Shown: positions 43,152 to 51,900 of the stretch, piece after piece | Position numbering within the stretch: position 1 is the stretch's first letter | Layout of the letters: every line of letters begins with the position of its first letter | NCBI GenBank assembly: GCA_021828865.1 | Contig: JAJZCW010000011.1 | Span: 31,083 to 95,082 of the forward strand | Source: Bacillota bacterium | GTDB taxonomy: Bacteria; Bacillota; Bacilli; Alicyclobacillales; SLC66 | Reading direction: 5' to 3' | Length of the DNA: 64,000 bases | The notes under the pieces: generated by a model | The model's input: the letters and a program-made list of their open reading frames with translations, nothing else | Told to the model about the DNA's origin: nothing | The model's database searches: none | Position numbers and translations under genes: made by a program

Positions 43152-43882
43152 TTCGTATTCACAGTTTTTGTAATAAATTTAAGTGCATATCCTTGTCCAT
43201 AGACTGTCTTAATCGTGAAGTCACAATTAATTTGTGTCAATTTTCTTCGCAAGTTATATATGTGCATTGCCACCCTATGATGACTTTCAGCCTCTAAATC
43301 TTGTCCGCTTTTTAACGTTGGTATCAAATCATGTTTTAAATAAGGACGTCCTGGAGATTGCATGAGTATTGATAGCATGTGACACTCTGTTAGTGTGAGA
43401 TCTATATTTACACTCCCACAATATAGTGTATGAGAATCACGATCGAGCTGGGCATTCCCAGCAAGAATATTATTCTTTCCCAAGTTGTTGGAAAGCAACT
43501 TAAGACTTTCAATCGATTTGGAATTAGCGTCGAACACGAATCGATTGACGCGCGCAAGCACCTCTCGAAGACTAAAGGGCTTAATGACATAATCGTCTGC
43601 TCCAAGTTCCAATCCTTCGACGCGATCATTTTCACCAGATTTAGCAGTGATCATAATAATACTGACATTTAACTGAGATTTAATTTTCTGGCAAATTTGC
43701 ATACCATTAACACCTGGTAGCATCCAGTCAAGTAATATCACGTCAAATGGTTCTGATAATGCCATTCCTAATCCGGAATAACCATCATATACGACCTTAC
43801 AAAAGTGGCCATTTAGATCAAGATAGGCTTTTAAGGTGTCTGCCGTTTTTGATTCATCTTCAATAATCAGAACGTTCGCCAC
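43148..43882 (-). CDS. OmpR/PhoB-type response regulator
   Basis: A 244-aa regulator with receiver domain (VLIIEDESKTADTLKAYL, phosphoacceptor in VILLDWMLPGVNGMQ, IMITAKSGENDRVEGLELGADDYVIKPFSLREVLARV) and a winged-helix output domain (LTLTECHMLSILMQSPGRPYL and VAMHIYNLRRKL). It acts with the kinase encoded in overlap downstream. GTG 43882 follows GAGGGGG; longer in-frame starts would bury this site. No operator could be identified. Confidence 0.94.
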   Translation of the reverse strand: MANVLIIEDESKTADTLKAYLDLNGHFCKVVYDGYSGLGMALSEPFDVILLDWMLPGVNGMQICQKIKSQLNVSIIMITAKSGENDRVEGLELGADDYVIKPFSLREVLARVNRFVFDANSKSIESLKLLSNNLGKNNILAGNAQLDRDSHTLYCGSVNIDLTLTECHMLSILMQSPGRPYLKHDLIPTLKSGQDLEAESHHRVAMHIYNLRRKLTQINCDFTIKTVYGQGYALKFITKTVNTK

Positions 43883-44007
43883 CAAGTAATCCCCCTCAGC
43901 GACAAAGTTTCTTACATGATTTGTTGATACGATAATATTACCTTTGATTTGTAAAGAACAGGCGATAAACATCAAAAGACATTGTTAACGAATTTTTGAT
44001 ATATTGA

Positions 44008-44544
44008 CTAAACCCAATTGGTTACCTCGGCAAATGATGTGCGCTTGCGTTTATCCGGTATTTGATCGGAATACCCCATATGAATTGCCCCTACAAATTC
44101 AGCATTTTCTTGGATGCCGATAAATTCCTTCATCTTAAGCGATTCATAATATTCTCCTGTCCTCCAAATCGTACTTAATCCTAAATCATAAGCAGCTAAG
44201 AGCAGATTTTGGACTGCAGCGCATGTGGCTGCATAATTCTCTTTCGTTATTAACAGGTTTTTTCCAGGCAATGAATAAATCAAAATCATTACTGGTGCAC
44301 TTTTTAATTTTTTTCCGAAATTCTCCACAGCATTACGATCAGATTGAAAATCTGTAGCCATAATTTCTATTAAACGTTCGCGACTTTCTTCCCGCAAAAC
44401 AAAGAAACGCCATGGCTCAGTCATTCGATGATTGGGAGCCCAAACCGCTAACTCAAGACACTGTTCAATTAGTTCTTTTTCGACCGATTGTTGACTAAAT
44501 TTTTTTATACTGGCACGATTTCGAATTGCATCTAACGTATTCAC
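44008..44544 (-). CDS. Nitroreductase family protein
   Basis: A 178-aa FMN-dependent nitroreductase-fold protein: IRNRASIKKFSQQSVEKELI, LAVWAPNHRMTEPWRFFVL, then ENYAATCAAVQNLLLAAYDLGLSTIW and IPDKRKRTSFAEV. Members reduce nitro-compounds, quinones or flavins with NAD(P)H. GTG 44544 follows GGGAGG at six bases. It lies between the sugar-binding protein gene and the two-component genes. The physiological substrate cannot be inferred. Confidence 0.88.
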   Translation of the reverse strand: MNTLDAIRNRASIKKFSQQSVEKELIEQCLELAVWAPNHRMTEPWRFFVLREESRERLIEIMATDFQSDRNAVENFGKKLKSAPVMILIYSLPGKNLLITKENYAATCAAVQNLLLAAYDLGLSTIWRTGEYYESLKMKEFIGIQENAEFVGAIHMGYSDQIPDKRKRTSFAEVTNWV

Positions 44545-44627
44545 TTGGTACCCTCCCATTATGCTGAGTATTCGGGCAGAGTATTGCTGAGTGATTACAA
44601 CACTCTGCCCAAAATTCACACATTATT

Positions 44628-45905
44628 CTATAGTTGCGTTTGTCCGCTCAAATAGGCGTTTGCTTGTTGCTGTAATTGCGTAAGCGCAGATTTGACACTA
44701 ATTTGTCCTGTTACAGCTTGATAGAAATAAGAATCAATTACGGATTGCACTTCTTTATAAGCTCCTACGTTGGGACGAGGAATCGTATAGGGAGATGCAA
44801 GCGCGGCAATTGATACTTTTGTCCCAGGATGAGAATTAATATAGGAAGCAGGCATTTTCTGTATGGCTTTGATTGTTTCAGGTGGGAATCCAGAATGTTC
44901 ACCCCAATATACTTGTGGTGCAGGACTAAACCACCAATTAATAAACGTGGCAGCTGCGTTAACCTGAGCAGAAGTATGATTCACCATGATGACAAAGCCA
45001 AGTCCTTGAAGGAGATTTGCAGTATGACCAGATGTACCTTTAGGATAAGAAAATACACCTACGGGGAATTTGTTATTCACCGCATCCAAAATTTTGGCAT
45101 ATCCGGCAGATGTCCCATCTGCAATGGCTATTTTACCAGCAGCAAAGTCTGACCTAATATTTGCACCATGAGAAAATATCATCTCATGACTTTGATACAA
45201 CTTTCGAAAGAAGGTAAATGTATTCAATGCAGCGTGAGAGAGGAAATCTGCTTTTGTTTGTTTAGATCCAGGCATAAACAGTCGCCCACCATTCGCCAAA
45301 AAAGGAGGAATAATATGGGCAGTTGAATCCTTATAGGCTAAGGGCACGACACCTGGGATTTTTTCCTTGATTAGCCTTAAATCATTAGCAAGTTCAGTCC
45401 ATGTTTGAGGTATTTGATGTATACCTGCTTGTTGGAACATTTTAATATTATAAGTAAATTGCGATACTTTAGCATCTGCCATGATGCGATAATGCTGGCC
45501 ATTGACTTCTCCATTTACCCAAGTTGAATGATAAAAATTCGATTTTTGCCCTTTAAGATAAGGATTGAGTGATACAAGTGCATGTGCATTTAAGAAGGAT
45601 CCATCATAGTGACTTATTTCTGCCAAAACTGGCGGATCACCAGCTGCAAGCGCACCCAACGCTTTTTTACTTGCTTTTGTAATGTCTATCGTTACGTGAA
45701 TACTCGGGTGAGTACGGTTAAACCAGTTCACTAGATATTCCTCGGACGCTGCAACAGGCCCACCATTATGTGATTCCCATAATGTTATCGTAGTAATGGG
45801 AGTTGTCGCCGCATTCGCTGTACTTAGTACTCCAATAGATCCAATTACACTAATCCCCAAACCGACATATGGTAGAATCGACTTTTTCAACTTTTTTGAT
45901 CCCAT
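44628..45905 (-). CDS. Extracellular sugar-binding protein of an ABC importer
   Basis: A 425-aa solute-binding protein (family 1, UgpB/MalE-like). It has a Lys-rich N-terminus, a hydrophobic signal and a probable cleavage after TANA. The mature part starts TITLWESHNGGPVAASEEYL. Later motifs are YNIKMFQQAGIHQIPQTWTEL, AAGKIAIADGTSAGYAKIL and AATFINWWFSPAPQVYWGEHSGFPP. No lipobox Cys is seen, unusual for a monoderm. ATG 45905 has GGAGGGG eight bases upstream. Together with the two permeases and the ATPase it forms a CUT1-type carbohydrate or glycerol-phosphate importer. Confidence 0.92.
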   Translation of the reverse strand: MGSKKLKKSILPYVGLGISVIGSIGVLSTANAATTPITTITLWESHNGGPVAASEEYLVNWFNRTHPSIHVTIDITKASKKALGALAAGDPPVLAEISHYDGSFLNAHALVSLNPYLKGQKSNFYHSTWVNGEVNGQHYRIMADAKVSQFTYNIKMFQQAGIHQIPQTWTELANDLRLIKEKIPGVVPLAYKDSTAHIIPPFLANGGRLFMPGSKQTKADFLSHAALNTFTFFRKLYQSHEMIFSHGANIRSDFAAGKIAIADGTSAGYAKILDAVNNKFPVGVFSYPKGTSGHTANLLQGLGFVIMVNHTSAQVNAAATFINWWFSPAPQVYWGEHSGFPPETIKAIQKMPASYINSHPGTKVSIAALASPYTIPRPNVGAYKEVQSVIDSYFYQAVTGQISVKSALTQLQQQANAYLSGQTQL

Positions 45906-46002
45906 TTACTATTCCCCTCCACTTTTTAATCAATTTTAATTATTTGTTTAATCATCATGAAAGAAACTTTTTGCCCAGCATCACTCCTTTCCTATACGCT
46001 TA

Positions 46003-46815
46003 TCAGTCTTTTCCACCTTGCTCGCCACCGGCTACTGCCGCCACAATATGCTTTTGTGTAAAAAGAAATACGATGATAATGGGGAGCAAAGCTAGTAATG
46101 AAGCGGAAGTTAATTCCCTCCAATTGGCTTGATAGGTTTGCATATAATGGGTTAATGCAAGCTCAATGGGATCAAGAGTCGTCGTATCCGTCATAATCAA
46201 CGGCCACTGAAACTGATTCCAAGACGAAATAAAGGTAAGAAGTGTAACGGTAGCCACAGCTGGTTTAGCTAATGGAATCGCTACTCGACGAATGTAAGTC
46301 CAAGTACTAACGTTTTCCACAAGAGAAACCTCTCGATAACTTTTTGGCATTTTCATAAAATACTGTCGAAACAAGAAAATACCTGAGGAACTTGCGGTAA
46401 AAGGTAAAATCAATCCCGCGTAACTATTCAGAAGATGAAGATGAAACATGACGACGTATTGTGGAATGAGCAGTGCCTGTCCCGGAAGCATCATGACACC
46501 CAACATTAAGTAAAAGATTATATTTTTCCCTTTAACATTAATCTCAGATAATGCGTAACCAGCAGCGATACTGCTAATTAGAACGCTTAAAATGGTAAGG
46601 GTCGTGATCAGTATGCTGTTGAAGAGATACCGAAACCATTTTGTTTGTGTCAGTACAATCCACATAGCATGAAAATGAAAAGCCGGATAAAAGATTGGTG
46701 GTAAACTGTACGCTGCCCCTTTTGCCCCGGTTGCAATCACAAACGTCCAGTACACAGGGATTATGAAAGCGACAGCAATAAAGATTCTGAGTAGTGCCAT
46801 TATATATTTCCACAT
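46003..46815 (-). CDS. Carbohydrate ABC transporter permease (MalG/UgpE type)
   Basis: A 270-aa inner-membrane permease with six helices. The segment corresponding to the EAA loop reads SYREVSLVENVSTWTYIRRVAIPLAKPA; the usual EAA-x(2)-DGA core is altered to VSLVENVS, a notable divergence in the ATPase-coupling helix. ATG 46815 is preferred because AAGGAG is eight bases upstream, whereas the ATG at 46821 is only two bases away. It follows the UgpA-like permease by 12 bases. Confidence 0.9.
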   Translation of the reverse strand: MWKYIMALLRIFIAVAFIIPVYWTFVIATGAKGAAYSLPPIFYPAFHFHAMWIVLTQTKWFRYLFNSILITTLTILSVLISSIAAGYALSEINVKGKNIIFYLMLGVMMLPGQALLIPQYVVMFHLHLLNSYAGLILPFTASSSGIFLFRQYFMKMPKSYREVSLVENVSTWTYIRRVAIPLAKPAVATVTLLTFISSWNQFQWPLIMTDTTTLDPIELALTHYMQTYQANWRELTSASLLALLPIIIVFLFTQKHIVAAVAGGEQGGKD

Positions 46816-46827
46816 ATTCATAACTCC

Positions 46828-47760
46828 TTATCGATAAAAGACTAAACGGTCTGCAATCCATTTTTGCATCAAAGTGAGAGCCAAAATAAGTATGAATAAA
46901 ATTAGACTCATCGCTGAAGCTAATGAAAAGTGTTGATATAGAAATGCTGTTTGATAAATTAGAATCGAGTCAGTAGTTGTTGAAAATGCAGGTCCTCCAG
47001 CCCCACCATGAGGACCACCAGTTAAGGTATAAATCTGTGAAAAAGATTGTAATGAATCAATAGTGGATAAGACAATGACAAGAAAGGTCACTGGACTTAC
47101 CAGTGGTAAAATCACTCTCCGAAATAAATACCATTTTTTAGCTCCATCAACTTTTGCCGCTTCTAAAACAGATCTTGGTAAGGTTGTTAAAGCACCTAAG
47201 AATAGAACAGTGTACAAACCTACTGAATGCCAAAGACTATAAATCATCACTGAAGGCATTGCCCAATGGGTACTACCTAACCAACCAGGTTGAGGAAAGT
47301 GAAAATAACCAAGAACCGAATTGAACAATCCAAATTGTGGATCAAACAGCCATAGCCAAATGATTGAAGTGGCAACGATAGGCGTTACATGGGGTAAAAA
47401 CACCATAGATCTAACAACGGCACCTCTTTTAAGATGGATCCCTTCTCGAAGTAATAATGCAATTCCCAATGAAAGCATGGTAGATGCCGGAACCATCACC
47501 ACTGCGTAATACAAGCTATTTAGGAGAGACCGCCAAAAGAGAGGTTGATTAAATAGAATTCTAAAATTTCCCAATCCAACGAATGTGCTATCAGAAGAGA
47601 AAATATTCCAATGAAAAAAGGAAATGTACGCCAAAAACACACCTGGAACATAGTAAAAAACAAGGAATATCAACATACTCGGAAGCAATAGTCCATATCC
47701 AATAAAGGTCTCCCAAGGTATACGAAAAGTATTTTTTTTTGATCCAAATACTGTAATCAT
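46828..47760 (-). CDS. Carbohydrate ABC transporter permease (MalF/UgpA type)
   Basis: A 310-aa permease with six helices and a canonical EAA motif VLEAAKVDGAKKWYLFRRVILPLVSP. The N-terminus has LLLPSMLIFLVFYYVPG, typical of UgpA/MsmF. The ATG shares one base with the stop of the ATPase gene (TAATG), with GGAGG seven bases upstream. It forms the heterodimeric channel with the following permease. Confidence 0.92.
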   Translation of the reverse strand: MITVFGSKKNTFRIPWETFIGYGLLLPSMLIFLVFYYVPGVFLAYISFFHWNIFSSDSTFVGLGNFRILFNQPLFWRSLLNSLYYAVVMVPASTMLSLGIALLLREGIHLKRGAVVRSMVFLPHVTPIVATSIIWLWLFDPQFGLFNSVLGYFHFPQPGWLGSTHWAMPSVMIYSLWHSVGLYTVLFLGALTTLPRSVLEAAKVDGAKKWYLFRRVILPLVSPVTFLVIVLSTIDSLQSFSQIYTLTGGPHGGAGGPAFSTTTDSILIYQTAFLYQHFSLASAMSLILFILILALTLMQKWIADRLVFYR

Positions 47761-48929
47761 TAATTAGCCTCCGAAAAATTTTCCTCTTCAAATCGTAATG
47801 ATTGATTTATTTCTTTAATTTCTTTTTTATGTAATTCGATTCGGTTTTGATTTTTATCAAAGAAATGCAATTCTGAATATGGAATGGATATTTCAATAAC
47901 ATCTCCAATACGAGGCAATGCATCATCATGGCGTAATAAATAGACGAATATATCATTACCCCACTTGACGTGCACATGTGTCCTTGAACCCAATTTTTCC
48001 ATTTGTGTAACCGTCACATTAAATGAAATGCCCATGCCTATTCCTTCTTGTACTGTCTCAGGCCGGAATCCTATCCATAACTCCGTTGGATAGTTTTCTT
48101 GTTGTATATAGGTGGATAAAATTTTGGGATCAAGTGATATGACTTGCTCGTGATGTAGCGAAGAGAAAATCCATTGATGATTTTGGATTTGAAGGACAAT
48201 TTGCGCAGCGTTCATCGCTGGCGATCCAAAAAATCTAGCAACAAAAAGAGTGGATGGTCGATTATAAATTTCTTCAGGTGTACCAATTTGATGAATTTTA
48301 CCATTGTGCATTACTAAGATTCGATCTGCCATGGTCATGGCTTCTACTTGATCATGAGTTACATAAATTGTAGAAATTTGTGTTTCATCATGTATTCTGC
48401 GTAGATCAATTCGCATTTTTTCACGCAAAATAGCATCTAGATTGGACAATGGTTCGTCGAGAAGAAAAATATATGGCTCTCTAACTAATGCGCGTCCAAG
48501 TGCAACACGTTGCTTTTGTCCACCAGAAAGTTCACCAGGTTTCTTCCTAAGCATGCCTTGCAATTCAATGATTTCAGCAACTTTTTGAATGCGATTTTGA
48601 ATTTGAAATTTAGGCATCCGTGCAGCTTTCAACGCAAAGGCTAAATTTTCATAAACGTTCAAATGAGGATACAACGCATAATTTTGAAAAACCATCCCGA
48701 CATTTCTTTCTCCAGGAGTTAAATCCTGTGCATTTCGATGACCAAGTTTAATAGATCCCTCTGTTGGATGTTCTAATCCGGCAATCATACGTAAGATGGT
48801 TGATTTTCCGCAACCAGACGGTCCGATGACGACTAAAAATTCACCTTGAGTAACACTAAAATTAATATCGCTAAGAACTGATTGTGCTCCGAATTTTTTT
48901 GAAATGTGATGAAACTGAAGAGCCTCCAT
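47760..48929 (-). CDS. Carbohydrate ABC transporter ATP-binding protein (UgpC/MsmX type)
   Basis: A 389-aa ATPase with Walker A GPSGCGKST, Q-loop VFQNYALYPHLNVYENLAF, signature LSGGQKQRVALGRALV, Walker B IFLLDEPLSNLDAILREKM and switch His in YVTHDQVEAMTMADR. A C-terminal TOBE/OB region contains GFRPETVQEG. CUT1 systems often share one ATPase, but here it heads its own operon: ATPase, two permeases, binding protein. GAGGGGG lies seven bases before the ATG. Confidence 0.94.
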   Translation of the reverse strand: MEALQFHHISKKFGAQSVLSDINFSVTQGEFLVVIGPSGCGKSTILRMIAGLEHPTEGSIKLGHRNAQDLTPGERNVGMVFQNYALYPHLNVYENLAFALKAARMPKFQIQNRIQKVAEIIELQGMLRKKPGELSGGQKQRVALGRALVREPYIFLLDEPLSNLDAILREKMRIDLRRIHDETQISTIYVTHDQVEAMTMADRILVMHNGKIHQIGTPEEIYNRPSTLFVARFFGSPAMNAAQIVLQIQNHQWIFSSLHHEQVISLDPKILSTYIQQENYPTELWIGFRPETVQEGIGMGISFNVTVTQMEKLGSRTHVHVKWGNDIFVYLLRHDDALPRIGDVIEISIPYSELHFFDKNQNRIELHKKEIKEINQSLRFEEENFSEAN

Positions 48930-49406
48930 AGATTCGCCCCCTCAATGTTTTTCTTAGAAAAACAATAACCCTTAAATATTGAGCATTATTAGGTAGATAA
49001 TCTAGAAGACTTTAAAGGATTGTAAATAATAATTATGTTTAACCCAACATGCTAGTTGACAGATAGTGTTAAGTCCATACGGCGTGAAACACGGAACCAC
49101 CCCCAGCCATCCTCTTGATAATTAATCGGGTATTCGGATCTTGTGGTGGAAAAGAATCAAGTCATAGATCCGGAAACTGGATAGATAATTATTCATGTGG
49201 AAATTTATGCACACTTTGAAGCCGTACTGCACATTCTCCCCTAATATTGAATGGATTTTTATACAAAATAGTGAGGGATTAAAAGGTGCATGTCCTTTTC
49301 GAGATTGTGAAATCCATAGAAAGAACAGGCAACACCAATGTTATTAACGTGGATTTCTCTGCGAATACCTGATCGGCAAAGCGGTTTGTGATGCTAGACT
49401 AAATAG
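48930..49406. other. Intergenic stretch between the sugar ABC operon and the IS3 element
   Basis: About 480 bp with no supported gene. The part next to 48930 is A+T-rich and should hold the promoter of the ABC operon. The part near the insertion sequence has short open stretches with stops in all frames and looks like degraded coding DNA, but no family can be recognised. Confidence 0.45.
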
Positions 49407-49463
49407 TGGACACAGCGAATTGAGAATGTAAGAATAAGGTGATTTCAATTCGGGGTGTGCAGA

Positions 49464-49775
49464 ATGACTCAACAGAAGCAATATAATAAGGAATTCAAAT
49501 TAAATACCGTGCAGTTGGTTTAGGAATCGGGGAAACCCATTACCCAAATCGCTCGTGAGCTGGGGATTTCTTCGAAAACGTTATACGGATGGGTAGCGCA
49601 ATACAAGGATGACCCGAACCATGCTTTCGTCGGCAGCGGAAACCTGAAACCGGATGACAAAGAACTACGAGATTTACAAAAACGCATTCGTGATTTGGAG
49701 GAGGAGAATGCGATCTTAAAAAAGCCATGCGCATCAACACCTTCGACCGGAAGTAAGGTACCAGTTCATCCATGA
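49464..49775 (+). pseudogene. IS3-family orfA (helix-turn-helix protein), interrupted
   Basis: Reads MTQQKQYNKEFKLNTVQLV, then TAG at 49521, then ESGKPITQIARELGISSKTL and a leucine-zipper-like LRDLQKRIRDLEEENAILKK. This is the standard orfA of IS3-family elements, whose product binds the terminal repeats. The A-rich CTTAAAAAAG near 49720 is the expected programmed minus-one frameshift site for the OrfAB fusion. The early stop makes the copy non-functional. Confidence 0.85.
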
Positions 49776-50633
49776 ACACCGCTTCGAGTTTTCGGTCCAG
49801 AAGATGTGCCAACTGCAGGGTGTATCTTGGAGCGGTTATTATCAGTGGTTGAAGTGTCTGGAGAGCAAACGCTCCCTCCGCCGCAAGGAGCTGAAAAGTA
49901 GGATCTATGACATCTATGTGCGGTCGAAAAGGCTTTCTGGAAGTCCCAAAATCACACAGGTGTTACAAAAGGATGGGATCTGTGTTTCGCAAAAAACGGT
50001 CTCTCGTGTGATGCGAGAGGAAGGGTTGAAATCCCGTCTGTGCGCAAGTATAAGGCAACGACCAATTCAAACCATAATGATCCAGTTCAGGACAACGTGC
50101 TAAATCAGACATTTGTTGCGCAAAAACCAGGACAAGTATGGATGTCAGATATTACCTCTATCCCCACTGACAAAGGGTGGCTCTATTTGGCCAGTCTGGA
50201 GGATCTATACACCCGTAAAACTGTGGGATGGCACGCAGCTTCAAGGATGACAAAAGAGCTTGTGATTCAGGCGCTGGAGAGAGCCTATTGGCGGCAGAAA
50301 CCAGCAGGGTCAGTGCTTCATCATTCGGATCGTGGCAGCCAGTACGCCTCTCACGGATACTAGGAGCGTTTGAAATTCTATGGGATGCAAGGCAGTATGA
50401 GCCGCAAAGGCAATTGTTATGACACCGCCTGCATCGAATCGTTTCTTAGCATTATTAAACGTGAATTGGTCTACCTAGAAAAGTTTGAGACTCGGGATGA
50501 AGCGAAGAAACGCAACTTTGAGTACATTGAATCCTGGTATAACGGGGAACGAATTCACTCATCCATTGAATACATGGCTCCTGTGGAATTCGAACGTAAA
50601 TACATCCAATTAAATGGGGATTCGGCAAGTTAA
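49747..50633 (+). pseudogene. IS3-family orfB (DDE transposase), frameshifted and interrupted
   Basis: Starts in frame around EVRYQFIHEHRFEFSVQKMC, continues GVSWSGYYQWLKC and an HTH_21-like region to about 50035, where a one-base frameshift occurs. Then VWMSDITSIPTDKGWLYLA gives the first catalytic Asp and HHSDRGSQYASHGY the second. TAG at 50361 interrupts, and SRKGNCYDTACIESFLS gives the Glu. The C-terminus NGERIHSSIEYMAPVEFE is complete. All catalytic residues survive, but two lesions block expression, so it decayed recently. Confidence 0.88.
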
Positions 50634-50817
50634 GTCCAATGGCGGGTTTGTCAAGGCACAATCCCCAGCCTTGATAAACGAAACCAGTACCTGACACTTG
50701 TCAAGGTGTCGAAGCCACAGATCTTGGGGATTCGACCTAGCTACACAATTGTGCAATTCTCAATTCGTTATGTCTAATCTATTGACATAGTACCACTTTT
50801 CATTTTCACCTATTCTT

Positions 50818-51342
50818 TTACTCAAAAATATCATCCATAACAATTTCCAACTCACCAAAAATACTGACTGAAATCGTCTCATCTTTGTTGTAAACCATAG
50901 GAAACGAATTGTTTCCATCAGCGAACAAGTAGACCTCTACAAATTGATTATACGGATCAACAATCCAATACTCGCGAACTCCTGCGTTTCGATACGCCTT
51001 TAGTTTGGTTGTTTTATCTTTGTAAGCGGTGGATGGCGATAAAATTTCGATCACCATATCTGGCACACCCACACAACCCTTGTGCTGAATTTTGTTAGGA
51101 TCACAAACAATGGTGATGTCAGGAATCACATAATCACCAGATTCATCCCCGTTCAAATAAACATCATACAGGGAAGTGAACAGCTTACACGTCTTGCCTT
51201 TCAGGTACGTGCTAATCTCTCGTACCAAATTCACCAAAATAGCTTGATGCTCCGATGAAGGAGACGGCGACATGTCATAAATAACGCCATCAATCCGCTC
51301 CCACCGTTCGAATGGTGCTTGGACGGAAAAATGATTTGGCAA
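50818..51342 (-). CDS. Uma2 family (DUF820) PD-(D/E)xK nuclease-fold protein
   Basis: A 174-aa Uma2-type protein: ERIDGVIYDMSPSPSSEHQAIL near the N-terminus, catalytic-core YVIPDITIVCDPNK and GVPDMVIEILSPSTAYKDKTTKLKAYRNAGVREYWIVDP. The D...E-x-x-S pattern and the later Lys fit a PD-(D/E)xK nuclease fold. Uma2 proteins are abundant in cyanobacteria and some Firmicutes; their role is not settled. TTG 51342 has AGGGGG eight bases upstream. It lies between the IS3 remnant and the tRNA-Val fragment, at the edge of the first island unit. Confidence 0.85.
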   Translation of the reverse strand: MPNHFSVQAPFERWERIDGVIYDMSPSPSSEHQAILVNLVREISTYLKGKTCKLFTSLYDVYLNGDESGDYVIPDITIVCDPNKIQHKGCVGVPDMVIEILSPSTAYKDKTTKLKAYRNAGVREYWIVDPYNQFVEVYLFADGNNSFPMVYNKDETISVSIFGELEIVMDDIFE

Positions 51343-51592
51343 CCGAAACACCCCCTGCGAGTATCAATATCATCCATCATACCCAAACTATCTCACATAC
51401 GCACGTTTCCCACACAAAAAAAAGCAAAGCGTCCACTCTTGGAATGCAGACAGGAGGTATAGACACGTTCCTTTCTTGTAGATGGTGTAATTACTTACCA
51501 CGATCGACACATACTTTTTTATAGGTATGTCGTCAACCCCCGTTCGGGACTTTCACCCTAAAGAAATCGCCCATGCCGGTCGTAACTACAAC

Positions 51593-51620
51593 AAAAAGCC
51601 TTGAAAATCAAGGCTTTTTT
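51593..51620. terminator. Intrinsic terminator beside the tRNA-Val fragment
   Basis: AAAAAGCCTTG and CAAGGCTTTTT pair perfectly around AAAAT and can end transcripts in either direction. It occupies the position that the rRNA-operon terminator has at the other two tRNA-Val copies, but its sequence differs. Confidence 0.8.
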
Positions 51621-51631
51621 AGTATAATATT

Positions 51632-51676
51632 TGGTGCGGCTGATAGGAATCAAACCTATGACCCCCACCTTGTCAA
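51632..51676 (-). repeat. 3' tRNA-Val fragment (att-like copy 2)
   Basis: These 45 bases match the CCA end, T arm, variable region and 3' anticodon stem of tRNA-Val (63510-63554), with two mismatches (about 51652 and 51670). The 5' part is absent. It is in the same orientation as the other copies, 12.2 kb from copy 1 and 11.9 kb from the intact tRNA. It probably marks the boundary between two tandem integrated units; a recombinase gene starts 225 bases to the right. Confidence 0.85.
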
Positions 51677-51768
51677 TTGGAAATATTATTTATTGTAAAT
51701 CGTATATCCGTCCAACCACGTAAACAAAACATCCGCCATAATTGTCAGAATATTCAGTTGTGTGTTTC

Positions 51769-51780
51769 AATGGTTTTGAG
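51769..51780 (+). repeat. Left copy of a 12-bp direct repeat flanking the recombinase trio
   Basis: AATGGTTTTGAG at 51769-51780 recurs in the same orientation at 54203-54214. The two bracket the three recombinase-cassette genes (2.4 kb). This may be a target or core site of the cassette. Confidence 0.45.
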
Positions 51781-51900
51781 GGTCCCACTCTGTTAGCACA
51801 AATAACAGAGCAAGGGCTATTTTTATTGGTCTTAAAATATTTTACCACAATCATCTGAGACCATACCACCCTCAAACTCAACACTCTAGGAGGGGTCCAC

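Larger units (their letters stand above)
49407..50777 (+). mobile_element. Decayed IS3-family insertion sequence
   Basis: About 1.37 kb bounded by imperfect terminal inverted repeats: left 49407-49427 (TGGACACAGCGAATTGAGAAT), right 50756-50777 (on the minus strand TTAGACATAACGAATTGAGAAT). They share the 12-base core CGAATTGAGAAT. Inside are overlapping orfA and orfB of the IS3 type. At least three lesions (stop in orfA, frameshift and stop in orfB) show it is dead. No clear target-site duplication is visible. Confidence 0.85.
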
